Of a DNA stretch of 64,000 nucleotides, positions 35,246 to 46,010 are shown piece by piece (the stretch's first letter is position 1; every line of letters begins with the position of its first letter). The stretch is from Stratiolaelaps scimitus. Lineage: Eukaryota; Arthropoda; Arachnida; Mesostigmata; Laelapidae. Below the pieces are notes generated by a model. It was not told the origin of the DNA. It made no database searches and saw only the letters and a program-made list of their open reading frames with translations. The stretch lies in NCBI GenBank assembly GCA_019614645.1, contig JABWDB010000001.1, positions 4,464,001 to 4,528,000 of the forward strand, read 5' to 3'. Position numbers and translations under genes: made by a program.

Positions 35246-38105
35246 TAGCTCGATGTTCGAGCGAGTGTAATTCCTCTGAGTCAGGTAGATTAATCCAGTG
35301 CCGGTTACTTGTTTTGTTAAGTAATTACATAAATTATTAATGGGACGTCTTATTTTAATACGTCCCTTACTAGGCCACAGCAAGATGTGGAGAGGACGGC
35401 CATGTCGTCAACGGCTATAAACCCAATGACGAATCAAATTTTCCAGCACTAGGCCTTTACATCAAATGTACCATTTTACACCAAAGGATTATGTCCGAGT
35501 TCGCCTCTCGTTATATAGCTCCATGCTGTGATAGCATTAGTATCCCTATACGCTGCTCGCTGATGGAGACGATTGAAGGTGGCGCAGCGTGAACCGGTGT
35601 GTCCGAAAATCCTCAGGAATGGTCTCCTGTAAATCCAAACGAAAAGGAAACACGGACGCTGCCGTGTGGTGTCACAATTTCCTGTTCGCCGACAGCACAA
35701 TTCTATTCATTCGGTTGTATAGACCCACATCGTGTACATAATTTAGCCGATTCCGCCGACATGGATAAGGCTCGCATTGTATCTGACGCTGATCATTTTC
35801 TCTTTCAGCTGTCCAAGATTTACACGCTTGTAAAAAGCGTTAAGGCTTAGCACATCCTTCCAGGACAGAGCATATTTTATTACACATAGAACATTTTTGT
35901 AAAATTAAATATTCCTACGTTGCTGTCTTGAATCGTCCCCGTTCCTGGTCAGAAAAGTTGCAGACCTTGAAAGTGCACGCTAGAAATTCATAAGCGCGTG
36001 TCTCGGCGATGTGAAGTCCCCTGTGACATCATAAGCGTTCGGATCCTTACAGATTTACGCTGCGCTGAAGGCTTAAATGCCTACAAGAGGCTTCGTAATA
36101 TTAACATGGCGAGATCTGCCTATCGCGAAAACAGCCAGCGAAGTGTCAGTCTATACCATCGAGGTTGCCTGTACAGAAAGCCAACTGGATTCGTAGACCC
36201 TGTAAACTAATGAAAAACGTCCCTTTAAATATTGGAAAGTTCGTATAATGTTGTATCATTGGCTTGTTCTATAGGATTCCCAAACTGGAGGCCTTAGGAG
36301 CCAAAACGACCCCTCCGGGACCTCACTGATCGGCGCGCGACACGCTTGTTTACCTACCTGCTTGCAGTAGCGCCACTACGTGTGGAGAACCCTAGTGATT
36401 GCGATTCCATCCTCCGGTTACAGAGGCTTCAATAAATATGTCGGAAGGTGGCAGAGAAAAGTTATGGAGCTCAATGGCCAGTTTTACGGGGCTGTGATAG
36501 ATGAACCATTGAACTGGGACTCGATTGATTTAACCGGCATGTGTGACTGGTTATGCGGTTACGGTTTTCATCATTATTCGTGTATTATTATACAACAGAG
36601 TTCGATGAGCTTGATGAATTGTGCGTTTGAACTGGGTGTAATCAATGATGCGATAAGTACCATGCTTTGCAGTGACCCCTCGTTCTAGGCAGACCGGCAG
36701 ACCGGCACGGTGACAAGCCGGGAGCTAGACATATCTACACTATATCCATATGTAATATCCATGCTTAGACTCTCTCTCTCTGCGTTGGATCATTAATCAT
36801 TATCAGGCCATTTACTGATTATGTATACGATGGCATTGACTATTTGCACGCACGTGTCTGCGTTATTTTTACACAGAATACAAAAACGGGCCGCTTTCAT
36901 ACCAAGCTAGAATGAAAATCAGTGAACTTTGTACGAAATTTTACCCTGTGATTCGGTTCCATGATCGACTTGCTTCTCTGATATTACAGAGTGTTCTGAA
37001 AAGCCCCAGCGCGTTCAGTGGAAGCTGCATAGCCCGCCATAAAACACAATACGAACTAGCCGGATCTCACTATTTTATTTTTTAATTTACGAGGAAAGAC
37101 GAAATACCTACCCCGCTTTCCCCACGCCTCCCAACGGGAAGGGCGCTCACTCTAGTGGCCATTTATTTGCCCATAAAAACCCTACAGTACAACGTCTTCC
37201 CATTTTAAACTCGCCCAAACTAAAATCCAACCATACGGGGTTGCGTTTTAATATTTCACATGATATATCTCTGGCAAAGTTGCGTAACTTTCCTGAACGT
37301 TGTAGGATTGGACGATCCCTTCTCCAGTGGATATGTCGACCTCGACGCTAAAACTAAAAGCAGCTTTAACCTAATGCTATCTGCTCTTTTTATATTGGCT
37401 GGAGTCGATCGGGCAGCTAACAATGATTTGAAGTCACCGTTCTGTTGTCTAACCATATACGATAATACGACGATTCGCAGTAGACCATGCCGACAATACT
37501 TCTGCAGAGGCGCGACTGCTGCATAGTCAGAATGAGGCGAAAGTTTTTGCCTTTTTGCAAATGATACACAGTGGCGCAGTACGCCGAGCAGGTCTCCTGG
37601 AACAGAAATAAACCGTACCGGAAACGTGCTCGCCACGAACGGTCTCGTTGGCGTCAACAATACTGTTGCGTTATCGACGTATGCGGAAAACGCTCATACA
37701 ACATACAGTTAAATGAATGAATACATGTGGAAATAGATTCGTTCTATGATTGCATAATAAACGTATGTTGCATCTGACATGGTTGCCATCGGCGTTCGTC
37801 ACACCAGTATACGAGTCAACTTCAAGCGGATCGATTGTCCGCAGGGGGACAGTAAGCAGGTACGGATTTGTTGCTTATAAGAAAATACAAAGCTACAGAG
37901 ACGTGAATGAATAGTTGGAAATCATTTCGATAGGGTCGCATTTCACTAAATTCATATTTACTGAACGTAGTGGTGTCAGACTATACGCGCGAACATCGTT
38001 AATTATGATAATGTACGCAGATAATCATATATATATATATATACTTTTGGATACTTTTGACTACGTGAAAAGCGTTATTGGATTGTATAGAACAAAACCG
38101 ATAGA
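35246..38105. other. Intergenic stretch, no gene recognised
   Basis: Open frames up to 134 codons occur (for example 37256-37660 minus and 36380-36688 plus), with no recognised motif. A (TA)n run lies at 38027-38044. Confidence 0.5.
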
Positions 38106-38176
38106 GTACATGGGTAAATAATATATTATGATTTACCCATGTACTAAACTTTACACCCATGTACCTAAACTTTACA
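38106..38176. repeat. Perfect hairpin plus overlapping tandem duplication
   Basis: GTACATGGGTAAAT (38106-38119) and its reverse complement (38131-38144) enclose an 11-nt AT-rich loop. The right arm is also part of a tandem pair: CCCATGTACTAAACTTTACA (38136-38155) and the same with one extra C (38156-38176), leading into a (CA)n tract. Confidence 0.9.
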
Positions 38177-38819
38177 CACACACACACACATATACAGCGC
38201 TAGTGTGAGGTCGAAGCAAATATGAACTCGCCGTTGGGAAGGCCGACAGCTTAGAGTAAAATTGGATTCCAGATAGGAGACATTGATTTGTCGTAGATGG
38301 TAATTGTGCTAGAAGTCTTACAATGAAATATACTTTCGCAGTCACTGCACATTAGAGCATCTTCGTTTTAGTTAAACACCTCAGAAATTTAGTCGTGAAT
38401 GAACAAATGCTGAGTTCGTCCATCATTTATTATTTACCCATATCAGCTCTCTAATAAAAATAGACGATGCTATGCGTGCTTACATAGATATCTCATCCCA
38501 CAGCCATCCAGCAATGCGAGACTGGAAACAGCGAGAGTGATACTGTAGTACGATCGTTTTAAGACATATTGTGTGTTTAAATATATGGAATTATACGAGG
38601 TTTAAATACGCTTGATCGACCGGAATAGATTCATCTGGAACAAAAACAGTTTGATTTCCCAGAGTATTTTTCTCGAAAGGAAATCAAAGTAAAGAAACAC
38701 GAGTATTAGTAGTCGTAACAAGGCGGCACAAAAATAACAACGCATCCAGGGTAAGAAACGTGTGTTGTGGCAGTCAAGCAACCCAAGCCAAGTACGTCGT
38801 TTGCTTGAACTTGATCTCA

Positions 38820-39850
38820 GACTAATATGAATGTGGAGGGTGATATTTCGGTTGTTGCACGATGATTTTCGCCTCGGCCTCTTTAGACATTCGGCAAATT
38901 AGGCCGCCTCTTTCAGTTCTGCTCACAGCCATATGTATAATAAGATGGGTGTCCGATTCGAGCCGATCTAGAACCGCGTCATCACCACGGACTCTAGACA
39001 AAGGCGCCCGCCGGTTCGTCGCAGGAGAACGGAAATGACCTCTTAATGCCTCCTCCGTGCTTCGTATAGCTGCCACTGCGAGTGATGCTGCTGGCTATAC
39101 ACTCGTTCCATTGAACAAAACGGCGAGCTTGACGTCGCACAGTTGTAGCGGCTAGCGAGGCGGCCGTAAAAGCAACACGGGTTGCCGCTACAGGGATAAA
39201 CGCCACCAGCGATAAGATTGCCCCGAGCAGAACAATTGCAACGACGCTCAACGGCGGGGGTGAGAAAGAGAGAGAGAGAGGGGCGTAATCGGGGTGATCA
39301 GGGATTTGAGGGGCTCGCGAGTTGTGGGCGTCGGGGCCGGATCGACAAAATCACAGATGATGATAACACTGTGACGCCTGGCGAGGGACGCTCGGTCGAG
39401 CGGCCGGCCGGCCGCTTGACGGGACCAGCTAAGTCGGAACGCTACGCGGTGGCTGACGGTGGAGGTCGTATCCCAGAAAAGCAAGAGGATAACGAGAAGA
39501 AGAAGAAGAAGAAAGTCGAGGAGAGATGAATCTAAAACGGGAAACATTACGCGCAACTGCAAGCCACCGCCGCCTCATGAGAGGAGCAGCAGTGGTGTAA
39601 GCTACACGAACGGAGAACGCACGCGACAGCAAACGAATAGCGGACGACAGCGTAGATTCAGACTCAGCAGACAGACAGACAGTCCGATGGATGGGTGCAT
39701 GGACGAGCACAACAGCATGGCTTAATCTTGAGCTCACGTGAAATTTCACCCCGCCCCAAACGTACAATACGTATGACGTAGGGGTGTGGCAACTGGCCGT
39801 ATTCCGTTTTCACCGCTGCCGTAAGCGAGCGAGCAAGGGAACACACATAG
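38820..39850. other. CpG-rich, exon- or promoter-like block of unknown strand
   Basis: GC and CpG content rise sharply relative to the flanks, and several frames on both strands stay open. On the minus strand one frame (about 38994-39251) reads a strongly hydrophobic stretch VVAIVLLGAILSLVAFIPVA, but it has no ATG and would need a splice acceptor after TTGAG near 39245. Another (39248-39562) has an ATG followed by a Leu-rich run produced by a (GAA)n microsatellite. On the plus strand GTAAGC donor-like sites occur near 39597 and 39817. By analogy with the 5' region of the Ig gene, this could be the promoter and first exon of another gene. I cannot decide strand or product. Confidence 0.35.
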
Positions 39851-40034
39851 TTACGCAACCTATTTAGTTTAACGTTTGCGTAACGACATTGTTTATGTCT
39901 GACGTGTAAATCTCTGTAAACCTATTCATGTGTAAGTTTTAGTAGGCGTTGCAGGTTTGCCCTTCTCGCAATTGCATTTTGTGACGTACCTACGAGCACG
40001 CGTTCATAATTTTCTACACTTTTCACACACACAT

Positions 40035-40235
40035 AGTGCGAGTGAGTGATCATACGCTGCTCGAAGCTCATGCTTTAGTTTCTCATCAATACAATGGTAT
40101 TCGTTTATGCTCCACTCTGGCATTCAGAGTTACCAGCGCAATGTTCATAAATCCGAGAGATATTTTATCGGATCCTTCGACCGAGTTCGCTTGAGTTTCC
40201 ACAGATGCTTTCGCTTGTCTGTGCACTGAATCTGA
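40035..40235. repeat. Direct duplication, copy 1
   Basis: This 201-bp segment is repeated at 43838-44037 in the same orientation with four substitutions and one single-base indel by eye. It begins AGTGCGAGTGAGTGATCA and ends GTGCACTGAATCTGA. The sequences outside these limits are unrelated, so the boundaries are sharp. No open frame is shared beyond short ones. Confidence 0.93.
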
Positions 40236-40249
40236 TTGCACACATATAT

Positions 40250-40357
40250 CCGCATTTGCGTTTTAACTTCGAAACCACAGCCGCCAGGCTACTTAATATA
40301 TATATATATATATATTAAGTAGCCTGGCTGTGGTTTCGAGGTAAAAACGCAAATCCG
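40250..40357. repeat. TA-centred hairpin (first of two abutting)
   Basis: The left arm, ending GCCAGGCTACTTAA, and the right arm, starting TTAAGTAGCCTGGC, pair over about 44 positions through CGAAACCACAGCC and ATTTGCGTTTT. The exceptions are one 3-nt bulge (GCC, left arm) and about four mismatches. The loop is a (TA)n run (40296-40315). It starts 15 bp after direct-duplication copy 1 and ends next to a second hairpin. Confidence 0.93.
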
Positions 40358-40358
40358 G

Positions 40359-40424
40359 AATTGCAGTTCCGCAATGTGAAGGAGATATATATGTATATCT
40401 CCTTCACATTGTGGAACTGCAATT
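40359..40424. repeat. TA-centred hairpin (second of two abutting)
   Basis: AATTGCAGTTCCGCAATGTG-AAGGAGATATA pairs with its reverse complement on the right with a single G/T exception, which would be a G-U pair in RNA. The loop is a few bases of TATATG. The stem of about 30 bp with a tiny loop lies two bases after the first hairpin and about 135 bp before the intact mariner. Confidence 0.93.
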
Positions 40425-40560
40425 TTACAATAATTAAGTTCACGTTAAACAAAAAGGTAAAATTATTAAAACATCATAGTTACAGTAAGTCACACCACCA
40501 CACTCAGAACATATAACATCTAAAATATGCGATTGCACAAAGTCATATATAATATATATA

Positions 40561-41845
40561 TTAGGGCATACACTTCAAAATTTCGCCTCTTTAAATGAAA
40601 ATAACTTTTGAACTAAATGAGGTAGAACAAAGATTTTTTGGTATGAGTTAGAGGTACTCTCCAGCTTCATTGACACACCGATTCCAGCGCTCTGGGAGTT
40701 TTGAAATAGCCAAATATTTACCATTTGCATTTCCATATATAATTTCGTTATCTATTGCTTTTGCGAGTAAGTCGACGGTTGCATATGGAACCCCACCTAT
40801 TGCCCTTTTTAATGCATGGAAACAACCATAATCACACGGGCTTAAATCAGGAGAATATGGGGGTTGATGCCATCGCTCAATATTGTTCCCCTCCATCCAG
40901 GCCGTAATTTCAGCAGTGCGGTGAGGTTTTGCGTTGTCGTCGAGTAACCACACTCGGTGCTGTCGATCCCCACGCCATTTGTTCATCAATCCTTTCAAGA
41001 AGCCGAGATATCGGGGAGCATTGAGTTTTTCGTTTGCCGCCAATATTTCATAATAGCAAACACCCTTGATATCCAGAGCGAGTATCATCAACACCTTTCG
41101 TCCGAATCTATCTGGCACTGCCACAGACGTTGCCGCTTCACCTTGTCGGAGCCACTGTTTTGCTTGGTCCTTCTCAGGGGGTCTATCCAGGCTAACCCAT
41201 GTCTCGTCTATCGACACGGTGTGCTCTAAGCGACTGGTTTGTTGCGTATAAGTCTTCAAATTAAATGTCGAACACTCCACACGCATTTTCATTTGGTCAG
41301 CACTCAGTTTATGGAAAACCCATTTTTCATTGATTTTCTTCTTCTTCAGTATATTGGTGATAATTTTATAACACGTCGTCCGAAGAATCAAAGTTTCAGC
41401 CGACAATGACCCCGTGGACCAAGCTCTACTTTGCTCAAAAGCTGCCTTGATTCTTTCAATCCGTTCGTCCCTTGTCGCACCTGATTTCTGGTCCCCTCCT
41501 CGGTGGTCATCGGTGTCCAAATTTCCACTGTTAAATCGCTTGCACCAATTTTGCACCGTTCGCAGGCATAAGGCAGACCTACCGTACACCTTCACTAATT
41601 GTCGATGGATTTCAGCTGGAGGGTATTTTTGGAGAAACAAAAACTTGATGTTTTCCCGTTGATTTTTGGGGGAATTTGAACTTTCTGCTGCAGTGTCCAT
41701 CTCTCTGATCGTATCGAAACCACTCAGTGTTCGAAAGAAAGCCACGTTCCTGCCGCGTGCCCACTCCAAAAATGAACGCATTGTGTAGCGTAGTTCGGGC
41801 TGTGCGCCATTCGAAAGGCGCGAAATTTTGAAGTGTATGTCCTAA
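40561..41845 (-). mobile_element. Complete mariner transposon with TIRs and TA duplication
   Basis: The 1285-bp element has terminal inverted repeats of 26 bp (40561-40586 and 41820-41845) that differ at one position. Both start TTAGG(G/A)CATACACTTC. TA dinucleotides flank both ends (40559-40560 and 41846-41847), the normal mariner target duplication. Both flanks continue as TA repeats, so it inserted into a (TA)n-rich site. It carries one transposase gene on the minus strand. Length, TIRs and open frame make this the youngest-looking element in the window. The third mariner (62649-63961) is a close relative, whose terminal repeats match in part. Confidence 0.95.
40648..41700 (-). CDS. Mariner transposase, apparently intact
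   Basis: It would cut and paste its own element using a DDD catalytic triad. From the Met at 41700 (MDTAAESSNS) it is 350 residues, the usual mariner length; the frame stays open 27 codons further upstream, to an ATG at 41781. The N-terminal helix-turn-helix region has NQRENIKFLFLQ, AEIHRQLVKVYG and TVQNWCKRFN. The linker WVFHKLS stands in place of the usual WVPHEL. The catalytic Asp residues are 165 (SIDETWVS), 255 (LLDDNAKPH, second Asp) and 290 (SPDLSPCDYG). The last two have 34 residues between them, giving D,D34D. YSPDL is intact and the C-terminus reads LPERWNRCVNEAGEYL. No stop or frameshift is seen. Whether it is active cannot be told from sequence; the altered WVFHKL linker is a possible weakness. 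Confidence 0.93.
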   Translation of the reverse strand: MDTAAESSNSPKNQRENIKFLFLQKYPPAEIHRQLVKVYGRSALCLRTVQNWCKRFNSGNLDTDDHRGGDQKSGATRDERIERIKAAFEQSRAWSTGSLSAETLILRTTCYKIITNILKKKKINEKWVFHKLSADQMKMRVECSTFNLKTYTQQTSRLEHTVSIDETWVSLDRPPEKDQAKQWLRQGEAATSVAVPDRFGRKVLMILALDIKGVCYYEILAANEKLNAPRYLGFLKGLMNKWRGDRQHRVWLLDDNAKPHRTAEITAWMEGNNIERWHQPPYSPDLSPCDYGCFHALKRAIGGVPYATVDLLAKAIDNEIIYGNANGKYLAISKLPERWNRCVNEAGEYL

Positions 41846-41847
41846 TA

Positions 41848-43837
41848 TATATATATATCTGACGATATATTTTCGATACGTATACCTCACATTGGACCGG
41901 AGAGTCGATTCGTGGGAACGAATACTACTTCGCTTTTATTGTTATTCGCTCGAATTCGAATACAATAAGTGTAGTTTTTACGATGTACCACACATCATTA
42001 TTATATCCAACATGCGGCACTTCCCTTCACATTTAGAACGTTTTAATGCACGTGACATTAGGCTTGGAATGTGGGTTGGGGGACTATTTCATTTCGTATC
42101 GTTCAAAAGAAGACAAACGAAATTTCCCGCGCCGTCCCCTCCACCCCCGAGTCCTGATGGAAGACAGTGGCCGTGTGTTCGGTGTCTCCATTTCGAAAGC
42201 TGTTTGTGCCTCATAAAGCTCTTCTTTATTTGTTGGCTCAGAGCGAAACCAAGGAGTCCACACGACCTCAATATGTTTCTCTGTGTTAGAAATCCGCGCC
42301 ACTGTCCGACCCCGTCGGTTTCACAATTGTCTTGCCAGCTTGCCACGCCACGCCCACACACGATCTCAAACAATGAGTTTGTTGTTGTTGTTGTTGCCAT
42401 CATCGGGTCCCGTTCATAAGCATTCATAATGATGTCAAATAGTTCCCTTTTATGAGCCTCGGCCACCCTTCGTCATTGTTAGCGAAGACGCGGCGGAATG
42501 TTGAGGATTCTTGTAAGCATTTCAAAATATAATAGCTACATCTTCACAATTAGCACCGGCCCTGTCTTGGGAGTTTGAAAACAATGTCATTATCGGATAC
42601 TACTTATTTTTGCCGTCGGTATCATGACTGGTTAAGGTAAAACCTTATAGGAATATTAAAGGAGCTGCAATTTCACACTGCATAGGCTCTTTCTTATATG
42701 TCTTCACGTAGGCGAGAGTAAAAACATAGGAAAATAGATTTTTTCACAAGGTTTTGCATAGGGTATAAGCAGTAATTGATTTAGGATTCTAGTTCTAGTT
42801 CCTACGCACGGTGAGTCGTACTGGACTAACGTGCTCAAGTATTGTTTCCGATTTTTCGTCAGCTCGCCGCGTGGTTGACAGGTGAAGGGGACGCGATCTT
42901 CCTCATTCGTTAGTAGCGAGGCAGCTGCATGCGCGTACTTCCCCTCAAGTCATCGACACATATTTCGAACGCATCCACAATAGCGACGTGATGGTGACAC
43001 TGTATAGATGAATAGAAAACGGAGAAAAGTCGATATCGGGCAGTGTTCGCTCGTACGCATATCGATCTAGTACTGTGTATCTCACTCTCACACGGTAAAT
43101 TGCCTTTCCAATCATCTGTTCTACGGGGCCAATTTTCACAAATGTTAACTTTTCTTCCAGCGCAGGCGTTCCGTGTCATCTCGAGGTGGAGGGACGGCCT
43201 TCAGGTGTCCGCCACTGTCTGTAGATCACCGTCAAATCGACACTATGTAGAGGTGCTCGCCACACAATTCCCCTTCTTCTAATCTTCAATTCCATCGCTT
43301 CGAGGAGGCCAACGGCCACCTGCTATCAACGTATCGTTGTGCCGTAATCCTCGTCAGCTATTCATGGCCACACGCGTGCGCCAATTCAATCTTCTGAAGT
43401 AGCTGCGCCCTTGCCCGTACGGGCAGCCCATCACGCCACAGCACGAACCACTCAGCGTCGGTGTGCGCCGTCGCCGTGATATAATACCTGTGCACTATCA
43501 TGCATCGTGGTACCCGCCAACGGGCTTCCCGTAAACGCTCCTGGAACCACTCACATCTCGGCCTTGCCAGTCCGGCCATTGTTCAACGTCCACTATCACG
43601 ATCGGGGAACTACGATTGGGCCACCTGAAACGCAATTGCGATGTATGTGAGTGGCGTGTGTGTGTGTCTAGTCAAACATTTATGCTGAGAGATAACGCAT
43701 GTCCCCTGCCGCCAACTGAAGATCTTAATTTTTTATTCACTCGTAAATCTTCCTCTGCGGAAGCAAGAGGAAACTATGGTGACTATGGTTTCAGTCCTCT
43801 CGGATGTCGCTGCTTCAATAGTAATTGTTTGGTGAAC
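41848..43837. other. Region between mariner and duplication copy 2, no gene recognised
   Basis: Overlapping open frames occur on both strands (41892-42419 plus, 42089-42466 minus, 42910-43179 minus, 43358-43579 minus). The last, ending TDAEWFVLWRDGLPVRARAQ, looks exon-like in composition, but I recognise no domain. A SINE-3 copy lies at 42631-42703. Confidence 0.45.
42631..42703 (-). repeat. SINE-3 tail copy
   Basis: The minus strand reads GACATATAAGAAAGAGCC, CTATGCAGTG, TTGCAGCTCCTTTAATATTC and GGTTTTACCTTAACC. It lines up with the copies at 29752, 32770 and 33071. Confidence 0.7.
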
Positions 43838-44037
43838 AGTGCGAGTGAGTGATCACACGCTGCTCGAAGCTCATGCTTGAGTTTCTCATCAATACAATGG
43901 TATTCGTTTATGCTCCACTCTGGCATTCAGAGTTACCAGCGCAATGTTCATAAATCCGAGAGATATTTTACGGATCCTTCGACCGAGTTCGCTTGAGTTT
44001 TCACAGATGCTTTCGCTGGTCTGTGCACTGAATCTGA
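43838..44037. repeat. Direct duplication, copy 2
   Basis: This is the partner of 40035-40235, 3.8 kb away in the same orientation and about 97-98 percent identical by eye. The hairpins and the mariner lie between the two copies. After GAATCTGA this copy continues into unrelated sequence (ACTCAAGGCCATCTTGCC). Confidence 0.93.
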
Positions 44038-44763
44038 ACTCAAGGCCATCTTGCCCCGATGTGAGCTCGGCTCAGCCTTGCTAAGCCTGTTTTTGTAGTT
44101 GTTTCCCACAGGACAGAAGATGCAAAGTAAGCCTAACGTGTGAAAACTTGGTTAACGCTAATGTGATTTTGCCATTGCGCAAAGTGCTAATGGGAGCTAT
44201 GCACCACCGCTGCAAATCGGGCCGAAAAAGTAATCACGGAAGTCAACACCAGAGCTCGTTCTTCCGGTCACGAGATGATCCTGTAGGCTATATTATTACT
44301 GGAGTGAACGCTGTACACACGTTCATAGTATTGTGCCACTTAGCATTGATTATTACCAGCCGCTGGTGTTCAGCACCAAATGTGTGAAATTCGCATGCAA
44401 GAGAATTTTCGCCCCCTACTTTATGGCATAATTGTATTAAGTTTTAGTGCGCGAGAACTCGGACGCGACACTACTCGAAGTGTATCAAGTTGCCGAAACC
44501 ATCACTGTATCGTTTAGAAGCCATCGGCTCAGCTAGATGCGCCGAACCATAAGGCATAGATCAAAGGTGAGTTAACTGTGCTGGTCAATATCAGAGCACA
44601 CAATGACACGAAAATGAAATATCGCCTCATGATGTATCAGTCGCCATCGTCAAATAGGCACAATTTCATACTTATTAGCACAGTATGAAAATCTGCGACG
44701 CATCCGTCAGCCGGTCAGTGGCGAAAAGTGAATACGATTGATTGATGAATAAACATAAAGGTG
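44038..44763. other. Intergenic stretch, nothing recognised
   Basis: No recognisable coding sequence. The right end (44728-44763) resembles a SINE tail (ATTGATTGATGAATAAA), perhaps a truncated SINE preceding SINE-1 copy B. Confidence 0.45.
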
Positions 44764-44782
44764 TCAATAAGGATAGAAACTC

Positions 44783-45010
44783 GAGCCAGGTGGCGTGGCG
44801 CATTCGTATGCGCCTTTCAATCGGAAGAGACATGTAGATGCACGGGTTCGACTCCCACCGTTGCACATTTGAATTTTAAAGGGGTCCGTCACTCGAAGCA
44901 ATGTCGAAAGCGGCACCGTGGACGTAAAATATTAGCTAAGCGGAAACGCTTTTGTTCATGACTAAATAAAGAAGATAATAAAGAAGATCGATTAATTGAT
45001 AAGCAAGGCA
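44783..45010 (+). mobile_element. SINE-1 copy B (longest, tRNA-derived)
   Basis: An A-box-like GGTGGCGTGGCGCATTCG and the B box GGGTTCGACTCCC (44844-44856) form a tRNA-like head. The body has GCACATTTGAATTTTAAAG, GGGTCCGTCACTCGAAGCAA, GTCGAAAGCGGCACCGTGGA and CGTAAAATATTAGC, and an A-rich tail ACTAAATAAAGAAGATAATA follows. It is flanked by 19-bp near repeats TCAAYAARGATAGAAACTC (44764-44782 and 45011-45029) with two differences, a likely target duplication. It is the best reference copy for the family. Confidence 0.85.
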
Positions 45011-45029
45011 TCAACAAAGATAGAAACTC

Positions 45030-45969
45030 AGCGACTTCAACAGTCAGATCAACGGACGCTGATTCTGGGAGGGAGTTCTCGACCAACTAGAATGAGTTCG
45101 AGAGATGTTCTGGAACTGTCCGGCGATAAAATACATAAACAAATCTGAGAATATGAGTCAGTCCTTTGTACAGTGAGCACAGTCTTTCAACACAATATTA
45201 TATTACGTGGTTAGTGTGTAAGCACAGCGATGCTGCAGGATGTGCCTATCACCAACTCCATGGAGGTTCCACTATTGAAAGCAAGGCGCTACCATTGGCG
45301 TATTATGTTACGGTGATTACATTTTATTGGTGGAACCTGCTTTCATCCGAATACAGACAAACGTGAATGCATACAAGAGCCGTGCTCAGGGGACTCCCAC
45401 AAGGGACAAAGCGGGCTAGGTCATGTAACGAATCTCTCCGGTTACTCACTTCTTTCAACCGGGGTACAATGCCATAACATAATAGCACTGAGGAAAGTGC
45501 CCTTCTATGGGCCTATTTTTTCCAAATATCGACTCAGCCCGCCCTTATTCCTATCTCGATTTCGGTAAAGTAACATAAACAACTCAGCAGTCAGATAGGT
45601 TCAGGGATGGCGTGCGTTGACTTCATCGTTTTTATACCATGAAATTTTATCACGTTTCTTTTGCCCTAGAAAACAACCTTTTGAGGCAGACTGTACGGTC
45701 GGTGGCTTCGCCTACCTCCTCTTGAGTTGTATTGATTGCTTCCAGTCGTGGAGTCGGTTCGTGGCTTTTTACAGGACATATTCTAGATTAGTTTACACTA
45801 TAGAGTTTATCGACATCTGTGATCAATGTGTTCAGCCTTTTCCCGTTGTCTAGTTTCCAAGAGATATACTGCCGAAGTTATATGTGAAATGAGCTCTAAA
45901 TATCGACGTAGATTGACGGTCCCGATATCGATCTCCGTACGAAAGCTGTGTGTATAATAGTATTGTCTG

Positions 45970-46010
<41 letters not shown>

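Noticed and set aside
37256..37660. 134-codon minus-strand frame
   Set aside because: No recognisable motif and no splice or promoter context; within the range expected by chance in 64 kb.
38994..39251. Hydrophobic frame considered as the signal-peptide exon of the Ig gene
   Set aside because: It has no ATG and no clear donor in the required phase. The exon at 24618-24753 has both an ATG and the right phase and is closer.
39248..39562. Leu-rich signal peptide after an ATG
   Set aside because: The Leu run comes from a GAA/CTT microsatellite, and no supported splice donor follows.
41892..42419. 175-codon plus-strand frame next to the mariner
   Set aside because: It has a low-complexity end (poly-Val from GTT repeats) and a proline run, no domain, and competing frames on the other strand.
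40035..44037. LTR retrotransposon with 200-bp LTRs
   Set aside because: The repeats do not begin TG and end CA, there is no primer-binding site or reverse transcriptase between them, and no target duplication flanks the pair.
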